Below are positions 21,588 through 32,661 of a DNA stretch of 64,000 nt, piece after piece. The stretch covers positions 404,886,790 to 404,950,789 of the forward strand of contig NC_057811.1 in assembly GCF_018294505.1 (NCBI RefSeq). The letters run 5' to 3'. The translations under genes were made by a program, and so were the position numbers. The notes under the pieces were generated by a model. It saw only the letters and a program-made list of their open reading frames with translations. It ran no database searches and was not told where the DNA came from. The DNA is from Triticum aestivum. Lineage: Eukaryota; Streptophyta; Magnoliopsida; Poales; Poaceae. The first letter of the stretch is position 1. The number at the start of each line of letters is the position of its first letter.

Positions 21588-24500
21588 GTAGCCTCCGAGC
21601 CTCCGGGCAACTTGGCAAAGTTGGGCGGAGGTTTTTTTGGCGGGTGTTGATGTAGAAAATGTCGATGCCGGCCGGCTGCAGGCCGCGGCCGGCGTAGCTT
21701 GCTTCGGGCGGGGGCGCGCCAGCGCACCCGCTGGGTGTAGGCTCCGAGCCTCCGCACAACTTGGAAAAGTTGGGCGGAGGCTTTTCGCGTTTGTTGGTGT
21801 AGACGATGGCGTCGAGGGTGCCGGGCGCAGACATGAAGTCCGCCGGCTGGTGCCGTCAAGCGCGGACGCGGGGGTCCATTGATTGATGTTGCTGACAGCC
21901 GGCTTCGGGCTGCAGCCGGCGCGGCTTGCTTCCAATGGGGGCGCGCCAGCTCACCCACTGGGTGTAGCCTCCGAGCCTCCGAGCAAGGAGGGGGGGTTCC
22001 CCACGAAAATGATCATGCAAAAGACAAAGTTAGTCCGCACAGATATATCAAATGTTTGCATTAAGCATTGCAAGTTTTATGCGGAGGGTGCCGACTCGGT
22101 TTCGTCCGAGCCCCCTTCAATCTTTTTCATGTGCCTTCCACTCTTTGGCTTGCGCTCTCGCTTGCTAGACAGCCGCTCTATGGTCTGTGGCTGAGAGTGG
22201 GCCGCGGAGTGGAGTGTACAGTACTCAGACTCTGGGAGCAGATTTGACCAAGCAGATACTCGTAAAAGAAACGACCGGGTCGCTCGAACCGTTTTTTCTT
22301 CCCGGACGTTTTTCGCGTGGGTGGCCTCCAGCGTTCACTCTTGCTAGCCTGACAGCCGCTCTACGGTCTGTGACTAAGAGTGGGCCTTTGGTACCGCGCA
22401 CGCTACTAAGCCGTCTGCGGGAACTAACGTCTCAGGCCAAGCGGCCAGCCTCCGGGCCAACTCTGGCTGGCGCCGGGGCGAACAGTGGTGCAACTGTAAT
22501 AAAAATGGAGGTGGTCCCCGAGCGTCGCTTGAGGTTATCCGTGTTTGCGTGGTGCAAAAATAAGCGGGTGAGGAGCTCACATTGTTTTTGGCACAGTCAA
22601 GGCGGAAGTTGACGAAGACAGCCGACGCGGCGCGGCGCTCGCGGAGTGCGCCGGCGCACCCGCTAGGTGTAGCCTTCGAGCCTCCGGGTGCTCGAAGGGG
22701 GGTCTCGGCCGGTCAGGCTCGACCGGCCAGGCATCGAGGCAGGACGCGGCCGAGCCGGCTTGGCGCAGCCGGCCAGGCGGTGAGGCGCCTGGCAGCGCCC
22801 TTTTTATTCTCTTCTCTTCGGCCGGCTTCTGGCAGCCGGTCGAAATTTTTTCTTTTTCTCCTGCCGACTACGGGCAACTGGACGCACGTCCCTTTTTTTC
22901 TCTCTTTTTCAGTCCGACTCCACGCAGGCAATTGGACCCTTTTTTTAGGTTGTGGGCAGTCGGCCCTTCTCTTTCTTTTCTCTTTCTCCAACCAGACCAC
23001 GCCTCGCCCTTTTTCACTGGTAGCCTACAACAGCGGTCGGGTGGGGGAGCCGGCGGGGACGCACGAAGCCGGCAGACGGCCGGTTGCGCTGGAGCCGGCA
23101 GGCGGAGGGCCGGCCGAGTGGCGGGAGCCGGCAGGCGGCCGGGCGCGCTGGAGCCGGCAGGCTGAGGGCCGGCCAGGTGGCGGGAGCCAGCAAGCGGCCG
23201 GGCGCGCTGGAGCCGGCAGGCGGAGGGCCGGCCGGGTGGCAGGAGCCGGCAGGCGGCCAGCGTGCACGGAGCCGGCCTGGGTGCGGACGGGGGTGCAGGA
23301 GGCGCGACGCGATCTGAGCGGAGACGGCCGAGGCACAAGCGGAGCCTACCCGGCGCAGGCCTGTTGGCGGAGGCGGCTCGGAGCAGACGCCGGGTCGGCG
23401 CTTGCGCGGGCACACGCGGTGGACGGGCGCGACCGGGCTCGAGGCGGCCGGGTGCGACGCAGGTGGGGCCAGGCGGCGCCGGCGACGATGCGCGGCCGGG
23501 ATGCAGGCGCCGGCCGGGGGAGGCGAGGTCGCAGTCGGCGCGGGGGGCGGCGCCAACGCGCGCGGACGTAGAGGGGACTCGGCGACCCGCCGCGCGGCGG
23601 CTCGGGAGGAGGGCGCTTGGACGCAGATGGCCCGGACGAGACGGCGCGGGCGGCTCGGAGGCCAGCAAAGGGGAGCCGGCTTCGCGGAGGAGAGCCGCAG
23701 GAGCTCGCCGGAGATCGGGCGAGGCACACGACCCACTCGACCAGCGGGCGCGAGCAAGCAGAGCAGACTGAGCAAGGCAGTAGCATGGTGGTTGGAGCGA
23801 AGGATAGTCTGAGCGCGGGGTGTGCGCGCTGGGACAGGACGGCGGCCATAGGGACGAGGTCAGGCGCCGGCGTGAGCCCAACGGCCAAGAGCAGTGCCAG
23901 CACAGGGGGCGCAACGGCGGCCGCACACGGAGGAGCGCTGGGCGGTGCATGGCCATTGCCTGGCCAGGATACGGGCGATGCATGGCCAATATCTGGCTTG
24001 TGTTTGGGGCACATCCGAGTAGTATCTCGGACATGTATACAGCTTGTGCTCAAGCAATGCTCGTCATGTATCTCGGATATGTGTCTGACTATGGTTTGAC
24101 TTGCATCTAGCTAGCTTGCATAGATGGTATGTGGAGGAACGAGCGCGTGTTTCGGCCGGAGCAAGGCGCAACGCGGAGGGAAGCAGACGCGAGCAGCGCA
24201 TGGATGGACACGGCCGACCGAAACAAGGCCCTGCGGGAGGCGCGCGCGCGGACGGCCGGCCGGTGTTGCAGTGGTGGTGAAGAGGGCGAGGCCGACGGCG
24301 AGGACGCGCCGCCCCTCGCGGCCATTCCGAGGGCGTGTCGATGTCGAGCCCCCACCGCTATCGGAGGGACGGCGCGACGCCGCGGTGGTGATGACGTAGA
24401 CGAGGCCGACGGCGAGGACGCGCCGCCCCTCACGGCCATTTCGAGGGCGTGTTGATGTCGAGCCTCCGACCGCTATCGGAGGGATGGCGCGACACCGCGG

Positions 24501-24590
24501 CGGTAAAGACGAAGATGGTCCCGCCCGGCCTGCGAAACCAGCAGCAGCGTGGTAGCATAGTAGTAGTACCGCCCCACGGTGGGCGCCAAC
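21588..24590. other. Element C interior: GC-rich repeats, no coding
   Basis: A CCTCCGAGCCTCCG...AACTTGG.AAAGTTGGGCGGAGG motif occurs at about 21592 and 21740, and shorter forms at about 21968 and 22675. A 59-bp tandem repeat lies at 23086-23270, and a second imperfect duplication (GAGGCCGACGGCGAGGACGCGCC) at about 24290 and 24400. Long ORFs exist on both strands (up to 388 codons) but are low-complexity and cross the 59-bp repeats out of phase. The right edge CCACGGTGGGCGCCAAC next to the LTR occupies the polypurine-tract position. Confidence 0.7.
23086..23270. repeat. 59-bp GC-rich tandem repeat, about 3 copies
   Basis: GCGCTGGAGCCGGCAGGC recurs at 23086, 23145 and 23204, with a partial fourth near 23260. 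The unit is built of GGAGCCGGCAGGCGG and GGGCCGGCC blocks. Confidence 0.9.
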
Positions 24591-25370
24591 TATCGTGGTA
24601 TTCTCACGGGGGAGGTGCGAGGCGACAGATGCCACAAGGACTTAGTGTGAGGGTAAGACTGCTGCTGATAGGACCGGGAGCGGGTATGCGAGTAGCACGC
24701 GCTAGTTTACCCAGGTTCGGGGCTCTCCGGAGAGATAAGACCCCTACTCCTGCATGTCTGAGTATATATCTGAGGTGTACTTCGGACAGTACAAAGTGCT
24801 CCTGGAGCTGTATCTGAAGTCAGTGCCATAGGCATCTGACTTGGTATATATGCGTATGAGCTAGTGGCTGCATGTGCCTGAGCATGCATGCGTGAGTGGC
24901 CTTGTGGCCGGCCAAGTGCATGTGGCGTGGCTGTGAGTGTTCTCTCTCCCTTGGTGGATGGATGGATGCCCATATAAATAGGCATGGCTAGCTTAGCATG
25001 AGTGATGGTGGCGTTGGTTGTAAGCTACCTTGGGTAGCTTACAAACCAAGCCATGTAGTAGTATGGGCAAGGCATGATGGGTGTCATGCTTGTCCCCTGG
25101 GCACTTTATAAAATAGTGCCAAGGGGACAGGTACACTGTAGATGATGCCACGGTGTGGCTGTCCCGTCAGGGTCTTGTCGGGGTCTTGTCGGTGCAGCGG
25201 CCGACTTCGGGCAATCGGCAGCCGGCAACCGGCAGCCGGCCGGGTGGAGCAGTCAGACGGGGAGCCGGCAGGAGCGGCCGGGCAGTTCGGACTGAGGGGC
25301 ATTGCTAGCCCCGATGTCTGGAAATGTTGTCTTGCTGTCTCCGGGGTACCCGTGGTCAATTACTCCGTCA
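24591..25370 (+). repeat. Element C right LTR, 780 bp
   Basis: Same length and ends as the left LTR except that the first two bases are TA instead of TG. Followed by the ACTCC target duplication. Confidence 0.9.
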
Positions 25371-25969
25371 ACTCCCGGTGATGACCGTAGTTTGAGGAGT
25401 TCATGTATTCACTATGTGTTAATGCTTTGGTCCGATACTCTATTAAAAGGAGGCCTTAATATCTCTTAGTTTCCATTAGGACCCCGCTGCCACGGGAGGG
25501 TAGGACAAAAGACGTCATGCAAGTTCTTTTCCATAAGCACATATGACTATATTCGGAATACATGCCTACATTACATTGATGAATTGGAGCTAGTTCTATG
25601 TCACCCTATGTTATAACTGTTGCATGAATAATCGCATCCGGCATAATTCTCCATCACCGATGCAATGCCTACGAGATTTTCACATATTGTTCTTCGCTTA
25701 TTTACTTTTCCGTTACTACTGTTACAATCACTACAAAACTATCACTATTACTTTTGCCACCGTTACTGTTACTTCCATATTACTTTGCTACTAAATACTT
25801 TGCTACAGATACTAAGTTATCCAGGTGTGGTTGAATTGACAACTCAACTGCTAATACTTCAGAATATTCTTTGGCTCCCCTTGTGTCGAATCAATAAATT
25901 TGGGTTGAATACTCTACCCTAGAAAACGGTTGCAATCCACTATACTTGTGGGTTATCAAGACTATTTTC

Positions 25970-25987
25970 TGGCGCCGTTGTCGGGGA
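25970..25987 (+). other. Gypsy B primer-binding site
   Basis: TGGCGCCGTTGTCGGGGA lies 11 bases after the 5' LTR. It has the TGGCGCCGTTGCCGGGGA form usual for Athila-like elements, which I recall as complementary to a tRNA-Asp 3' end, with one change (C to T). Confidence 0.8.
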
Positions 25988-26037
25988 GCATAGCTCTATT
26001 CTTTGAGTCACTTGGGATTTATATCTGCTGATCACTA

Positions 26038-28771
26038 TGAGGAACTTGAAAGACGAAAAAACCAAAATTTATCCCTCAACTACGAGGGGAGGTAAGGAAC
26101 TGTCATCTAGCTCTGCACTTGATTCACCTTCTGTTTTGAGTAAGCTTGCGACACCTAAACCTGCTTCTGCTATTAATTCTGATATGTCGCATGTTATTGA
26201 TGATGCTACTTCTGCTATGCATGATACTTATGATGAAACTACTTCTATGCTTGATACTACTATGCCACTTGGTGAATTTCTTGATGAACAACTTGCTAGG
26301 GCTAGAGAGAATGAAATTATTGAACTGATAATATTGATGAAAGTGATGATGAAGATTCTCCCCTAGATATGAATTGCCTGTTGTGCCTGAGGGTTATGTT
26401 ATGGATGAAGAAACTGCTAGAGACTTTCTTGCTTGCAATGATAGAAGTGATCTTAAGAAATTATTAGCTAAGCTGAAAGAAAAATCTCTGAATGCTAGAA
26501 TGAAATATGATCCTGCTTATGCTACTTCACCTATCTTTGTTACTGATAAGGATTATGAATTCTCTGTTGATCCTGATATAATTACTTTGGTTGAATATGA
26601 TCCTTGTGGCACATATTACTAAATTAAATGATATAGGCACCCTGTTCACTAATGATGAGAAAACTCGCTACTATTATATCCTTAAATTATTTCCGTTCTC
26701 ATTAAAGGGTGATGCTAAGATATGGTTTAATTCTCTTGATCATGGTAGTGTGCATAGTCCCCAGGATATGATTTATTACTTCTCTGCTAAATATTTCCCT
26801 GCTCATAAGAAACAAGCTGCCTTAAGGGAAATATATAATTTTGTGCAAATTGAAGAAGAGAGTCTCCCACAAGCTTGGGGGAGGCTTCTCCAATTACTTA
26901 ATGCTTTGCCTGATCATCCTCTCAAGAAAAATGAAATACTTGATATCTTTTATAATGGACTAACCGATGCTTCCAGAGACCACCTGGATAGTTGTGCCGG
27001 TTGTGTTTTCAGGGAAAGAACAGTTGATCAAGCTGAAATTCTATTGGATAATATGTTGACTAATGAAAATAATTGGACACTTCCTGAACCAACTCCTAAG
27101 CCAACTCCGAAGAAAAGGGGTATTCTATTTCTCAGTCCTGAATATATGCAAGAAGCAAAGAAATCTATGAAGGAAAAATGCATTAAAGCTGAAGATGTTA
27201 AGAATTTACCTCCTGTTGAAGAAATACATGGTCTTAATTTACCTCCTGTTGAAACACATGGTCTTGATAACCCGACACAGGTAGTAAAGGTAAATTCTCT
27301 CTATAGATATGATAAAGCTGAAATCCCACCTACTAAGTTGGCTAGCCAATGCTTAGATGAGTTTGATAATTTTATGGTTAAGCAAGAAAACTTCAATGCT
27401 TATTTTGGTAGGGAATTAAAACACAATGCTTATATGATTGAAAACTTGAGTGATTATATGTCTAGAGTTAAAGGTGAACTTAAACTCATTAGTAAACATG
27501 CTTCTATGGTTACCACTCAAGTTGAACAAGTACTTAAAGCTCAGAATGATTTGCTTAATGAATTAAATAATAAGAATAATGACTTTGCTGTTAGAGTTGC
27601 AACTAGAGGAGGTAAAGTGACTCAGGAACCTTTGTATCCTGAGGGCCACCCTAAGAGAATTGAGCAGGATTCTCAGAGAACTAATGTTGATGTACCTAGT
27701 TCTTCTAAAAAGAAGAAAAAGAAAAATGATAGGACTTTGCATGCTTCTAGTGAACCTGTTATAGACACACCTGAGAATCCCAATGATATTTCTATTTCTG
27801 ATGCTGAAACACAATCTGGTAATGAACATGAACCTAGTGATAATGTTAATGATGATGTTCGTGTTGATGCTCAACCTAGCAATAATAATGATGTAGAGAT
27901 TGAACCTGCAGTTGATCTTGATAACCCACAATCAAAGAATCAACGTTTTGATGAGAGAGACTTTGTTGCTAGGAAGTACGGTAAAGAATGGGTTCAGAAA
28001 CCCATGCCTTTTCCTCCCAAACCATCCAAGAAAAAGGATGATGAGGATTTTGAGCACTTTGCTGAAATGATTAAACCTATCTTCTTGCGTATGCGTTTGA
28101 CTGATATGCTTAAAATGAATCCTTATGCTAAGTATATGAAAGAAATTGTTACTAATAAGAGAAATATACCGAAAGCTGAAATTTCCACCATGCTTGCTAA
28201 TTATACTTTTAAGGGTGGAATACCTAAGAAACTTGGAGATCCAGGAGTACCAACTATACCATGCTCCATTAAAAGAAACTATGTTAGAACTGCTTTATGT
28301 GATCTTGGAGCCGGTGTTAGTGTTATGCCTCTCTCTTTATATCGTAGACTTGATTTGAATAAGTTGACACATACTGAAATATCTTTGCAAATGGCCGATA
28401 AATCAACTGCTATACCTGTCGGTATTTGTGAGGATGTGCATGTTGTAGTTGCAAACATTACTATTTTAACGGACTTTGTTATTCTTGATATTCCCGAGGA
28501 CGATAGTATGTCTATTATTCTTGGAAGACCCTTTTTGAATACTGCAGGGGCTGTTATTGATTGCAACAAGGGCAATGTCACTTTTCATGTTAATGGTAAT
28601 GAGCATACGGTACACTTTCCGAGGAAACAACCTCAAGTCCACAGTATAAATTCTATTGGAAAAATTCCATCGATTATTTTTGGAGGTTTTGAATTTCCTC
28701 TTCCAACTGTCAAAAAGAGATATGATATTCTTATTATTGGGGACGTGCATATCCCCGTTGAGGTAACCTAG
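26038..28771 (+). pseudogene. Gypsy B gag-protease polyprotein, frameshifted
   Basis: Three consecutive frames make one gag-protease: 26038-26366 (starts MRNLKDEKTK), 26374-26622, and the 726-codon frame 26591-28771. Frameshifts lie near 26330-26370 and 26600-26625. The gag core is visible around KGDAKIWFNSL and EEESLPQAWGRL. A lysine-rich linker follows (KKKKKKN, about residue 375). The aspartic protease has its active site at ALCDLGAGVSVMP (Asp about residue 571 of the long frame) and ends at LGRPFLNTAGAVIDC. No zinc knuckle is seen and no RT follows, so translation would end after protease. Confidence 0.88.
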
Positions 28772-29537
28772 TGCTATTCGAAAATTCTCCGGTTTCATGC
28801 GATTTGGAATGAGTTTGTTAACAAGACTTGATTAACCTTGTTAGTGGATTCCTTTTGATGAGCATGAGATGGATGAAGTTAGAAAGCACAACCTTCTGTA
28901 CCCTCCTTTTACTTTCTGTTATTTGGATTAAATAAAGCAAAAATAGTATTTTCTGTCTGTTTTTTGAGTTATCCGTGCAATAAAAAAATACCCCAAAAAT
29001 AAAAGTTCTCTAAATGCCCCGAAAATGAAATATGATTTTTTCTAGAATATTTGAGAATATCTGGCACTGAGAACACATCAGGGGGAGCAAGCACCTGGCC
29101 ACGAGGGTCCAGGGCACGCCCCCTGCCTCGTGGGCCCATGGTGGCTCCCCTCCACTTATCCCAGCCACCACACACTCCTTCTTCCTCCCAAAAAAATCAC
29201 CAACCAGCTCAAGCACGAGTTCTTGCTCATTTTGCTGCGATTTTCGATCTCCTAGCTCAAAGCTCCACTCACAAAATTGCTTTGGGGGATTGTTCTTCGG
29301 TATGTGACTCCTCCAATGGTCCAATTAGTTTTTGTTCTAGTGCTTTATTCATTGCAAATTTTTGCTGCCTAGGTGACCCTGTTCTTGAGCTTGCATGTCA
29401 AATTTATATGGTCCCAAGTAGTTCTAATGCATGATATAGTCTCTAGGCACTTGTGGGAGTAGTTGCTATCAATTTTGTTGAGTTTGGTTCACTTTTATTT
29501 TGAAGTTACTAAAAATTTCAGAAATTTTCAGGAATAG
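28772..29537 (+). other. Gypsy B spacer between gag-protease and ORF2
   Basis: About 770 bp without a supported frame. A GC-rich island (CCACGAGGGTCCAGGGCACG) and leader-like TCCTTCTTCCTCCC near 29170 precede ORF2. This is where RT and integrase would stand in an autonomous relative; no trace of them is visible. Confidence 0.6.
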
Positions 29538-30618
29538 ATGAAGAGATTTTTGAGGGGCTCTTCGAGCCGAAGCTCGAGGGATAAGCAAAGTGAAGAGGAT
29601 AAGAGGCCCAAATGTAATCTCCCTCGCACCGCGGAGGTTCGGCCGTGTGAATGGCCTTGTGACGAGTTCTTAACAGCAGCCGGGATTCATGATGATTTCT
29701 ATTCTTTGGTTGAGAATGAGGGACTCACCGACTTCCTCCACGACCAGCGCGAACAGTATCTCTTACTCACTAATATTTTCGTGCAAAATTTTCATTTCCA
29801 TGCTAAGAGATCACCACCTTAAGTGGAATTTTATTTATATGATGAGCATAAGGAGATGTCCCTTTCTGATTTCTGCCGGGTCTGTAAGATACCCCTTACT
29901 GGCAGCATAGAAGAACCACATCGTAGTGATGTGGAAGGGTTTATTAATATGATTGCTGTAGGGGAAACTAGAAAAGTTTCCGATGCAAGAATTACTAGCA
30001 TACATTTTCCGGTTCTGCGTTACTCTGCGGTATTTGCTAGTAGATGCTTAATTGGTCGCGGAAACCGTGGCAACCTAACTGCCCCTGATATTGTTATTTT
30101 GTGCCATGCCTTGTTTCGTGATGACACATTTAGTATGGGCGCTATTGTTGCAAAGCGGTTAAATCTTAACCGCACTAAGGGCCCCATCTTGGGAGCCATC
30201 TTTGCATCACGCCTCGCTGCATACTTTAACATACCTATTAGGCATTATGAGAAAGAAGAAAAGTTGTTGCCTCCTATTTTTCTAAACTACAAGAGTATGG
30301 TTGCACATGATTTCATTGTTAAGAACAAGAAAAAGTAGCTTAACTATAGACTGATATTTGATAAAAAGTCACCCTGAGACTATTACTTTGCCTGCTCCTT
30401 CCTTGTTTGACTTATCTGCAGGCAAGTACCTTGTTCCGCTGGAGGCCATTCACGCTTACCAAAACCCCACACCAGCTACAAAGCCAGAACCGGAACCACA
30501 ATTTGATCCTTCACGACAGTCTGTTTACCAGTGGTATCCAGAGGAGATTGCCAACCAGTGGCAACCCGAGGCCCTTTCTGAGTACGACCCCAACTACAAC
30601 TTTGATCCATGGGCATAA
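29538..30618 (+). pseudogene. Gypsy B second ORF (Athila-type extra protein), broken
   Basis: The frame starts MKRFLRGSSSRSSRDK, meets a TAA at 29820, continues in the same frame (VEFYLYDEHKEMSLSDF..., then LTAPDIVILCHALF and FASRLAAYFNIPIR) to a TAG at 30336, and resumes one frame over at about 30366 to end DPNYNFDPWA. In total about 355 codons. The arrangement resembles the unassigned extra ORF of Athila-like retroelements; I cannot give a biochemical role. Being after the protease, it is not an envelope gene on any evidence seen: no signal peptide or membrane span. Confidence 0.6.
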
Positions 30619-30636
30619 ACCAACTTAGGCCAAAAG

Positions 30637-30652
30637 CCTAAGCTTGGGGGAG
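30637..30652 (+). other. Internal polypurine-like motif in gypsy B
   Basis: AAGCTTGGGGGAGTA directly follows ORF2 and closely resembles the polypurine tract at the true 3' LTR border (AAGCTTGGGGAAGT at 32648-32661). It lies 2 kb upstream of that border. Confidence 0.55.
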
Positions 30653-32661
30653 TACGTATTTCTCACCGACATTACATTTATGTTCACACACTCATGCTAG
30701 TTGTCGGTGCTCATACTTTTTCATTGTACTATCCATGCTAGTTTATTTTCTTTTTCTCGCTTTCTTCTTGTGTGGTTGATAAACCTTAAGAAAAACAAAA
30801 AAATTAGTTGTAGCTTTTAGCTAGTTTACTTTCCATGCTATAGTAGTAATAATTAAAAGAAAACCCAAAAAGATTTCTTGTTCTTCTTTTGCTTGTTGGG
30901 AGCTTTCCCGTGTAAATAGTTTTATTTCTTTTCTTTTCTTTGGGGGTCGAGAGGAGAAGACCATAATGAAATGTTGGAGTGGCTCTTATATGCATTATTG
31001 TTGATTTAACCAAGAGCCCATATTATCTTGTCTTCTCCTATATGTCAGATGCCTGCAGATTCCAGCTTAGTCCAATGCACGTGCACTATTATTATTATTC
31101 ACATCGTTCGGTCGTGCAAGTGAAAGGCAATTATGACGATATATGATGAACTGATTGAGATGAGAAAAGCTGGTATGAACTTGACCTCTCTTGTTTTTGT
31201 AAATATGATTAGTTCATCGTTCCTGATCCAGCCTATTATGAATAAACGTGTTTGCAATGACAATTAGAGATTATAGTTGCTTATGCCATGCTTAATTAGC
31301 TAGGAGTTTATAATGGTTTACCTTGTGTGCCAACATTCTATTAAAATGGTTGTGATGTGGTATGATAGGGTGGTATCCTCCTTTGAATGATTCGAGTGAC
31401 TTGACTTGGCACATGTTCACGCATGTAGTTGAAACAAAATCAACATAGCCTTCACGATATTTATGTTCATGGTGGATTATATCCTACTCATGCTTGCACT
31501 CAATGTTCATTAATTTTAATGCATGTTCATGATTGTTGTCGCTCTCTAGTTGATCGCTTCCCAGTCTTTTTCTAGCCTTCACTTGTACTAAGAGGGAATA
31601 CTGCTTGTGCATCCACTTCCATAAACCCCAAAGTTATTCCATATGAGTCCACTATACCTTCCTATATATGCGGTATCTACCTGCCATTCCAAGTAAATTT
31701 GTATGTGCCAAACTCTAAACCTTCAAATGAAATTCTGTTTTGTATGCTCGAATAGCTCATGTATCAACTAGGGTTGTGTGTATCTTCCATGCTAAGCGGG
31801 TTATTCTCAAGAGGAGCGGACTCCGCTCCTCACTCATGAGAAAATGGCTGGTCACCGGGATGCCCAGTCCCATGCTTTATGCAAATCAAATCTAAATAAT
31901 TGCAAACAAAACTCCCCCGGGACTCTTTTTAGTTGGAGGCACTCGTTGTTTCGAGCAAGCCATGGATTGATGCTTGTTGGTGGAGGGGGAGTATAAACTT
32001 TACTATTCTGTTTGGGAACCGCCTATAATGTGAGTAGCATGGAAGATATCGATATCTCTCGGTTGTTATGTTGACAATGAAAGTATGCCGCTCAAAATAT
32101 TATTTATCTCTATTTCAAAAATCGAGCTCTGGCACCTCTACAAATCCCTGCTTCCCTCTGCGAAGGGCCTATCTATTTACTTTTATGTTGAGTCATCACC
32201 CTCTTATTAAAAAGCACCAGCTGGAGAGCACCGTTGTCATTTGCATCCATTACTATTAATTTATATTGGGTATGACTATGACTGGATCTCTTTTACCATG
32301 AATTACAATGTTTAGTCAGTCCTTGATCTTTAAAGGTGCTCTGCATTTATGTTTTGCGGTCTCAGAAAGGGCTAGCGAGATACAATCTTGTTATATCATA
32401 TCATGATTGTTTTGAGAAAGTTGTCATCCGAGATTTATTATTATTGCTCGCTAGTTGATTATGTCATTGACATGAGTAAACATGAGACCTAAGTGTTATT
32501 GTGAATATGGTTAGTTCATAATCTTTGCTGAAAACTTGAATGCTGGCTTTACAGATTTACAACAACAAGAGCAAACAGGGTTTGTAATTTTTTTTCTTTA
32601 TCACTTTCAGTTTATCAACTAAATTGCTTGAGGACAAGCAAAGGTTTAAGCTTGGGGAAGT
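30653..32661 (+). other. Gypsy B 3' untranslated region and polypurine tract
   Basis: Two kilobases of AT-rich sequence without a sustained frame. It ends with TTGAGGACAAGCAAAGG followed by TTTAAGCTTGGGGAAGT, the polypurine tract before the LTR at 32662. Part of it is homologous to the 3' part of gypsy A (16971-18158), showing that A and B are related. Confidence 0.75.

Larger units (their letters stand above)
20808..25370 (+). mobile_element. Element C: 4.56-kb LTR element without coding capacity
   Basis: Two 780-bp direct repeats (20808-21587 and 24591-25370) end ...TTACTCCGTCA and start TGTCGTGGTATTC (TATCGTGG in the right copy). ACTCC flanks both sides (20803-20807 and 25371-25375), and removing the element restores the gypsy B LTR. 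The 3.0-kb interior is very GC-rich and repetitive, with no gag, protease, RT or integrase motif. It is a short LARD-like non-autonomous element whose orientation is inferred only from TG/CA ends. Confidence 0.85.
19990..25958 (+). repeat. Gypsy B 5' LTR, interrupted by element C
   Basis: Segments 19990-20807 and 25376-25958 (1401 bp together) align end to end with the 3' LTR. They contain a TATA-like CTATATATTC at about 20311. The insert is element C with target duplication ACTCC. Confidence 0.92.

Noticed and set aside
21353..21958. 201-codon minus-strand ORF and overlapping 116- and 98-codon ORFs
   Set aside because: Lies across the border of the element C LTR and interior; no motif; frames open because of GC richness.
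22582..24034. ORFs of 329 (plus) and 388, 253 and 235 (minus) codons
   Set aside because: They overlap on both strands in a GC-rich, tandemly repeated non-coding interior of element C; composition is Arg/Ala/Pro/Gly only, and the 59-bp repeat changes frame each copy.
29823..30618. Envelope gene of gypsy B
   Set aside because: No signal peptide, transmembrane segment or glycoprotein features; only its position after gag-protease would suggest it.
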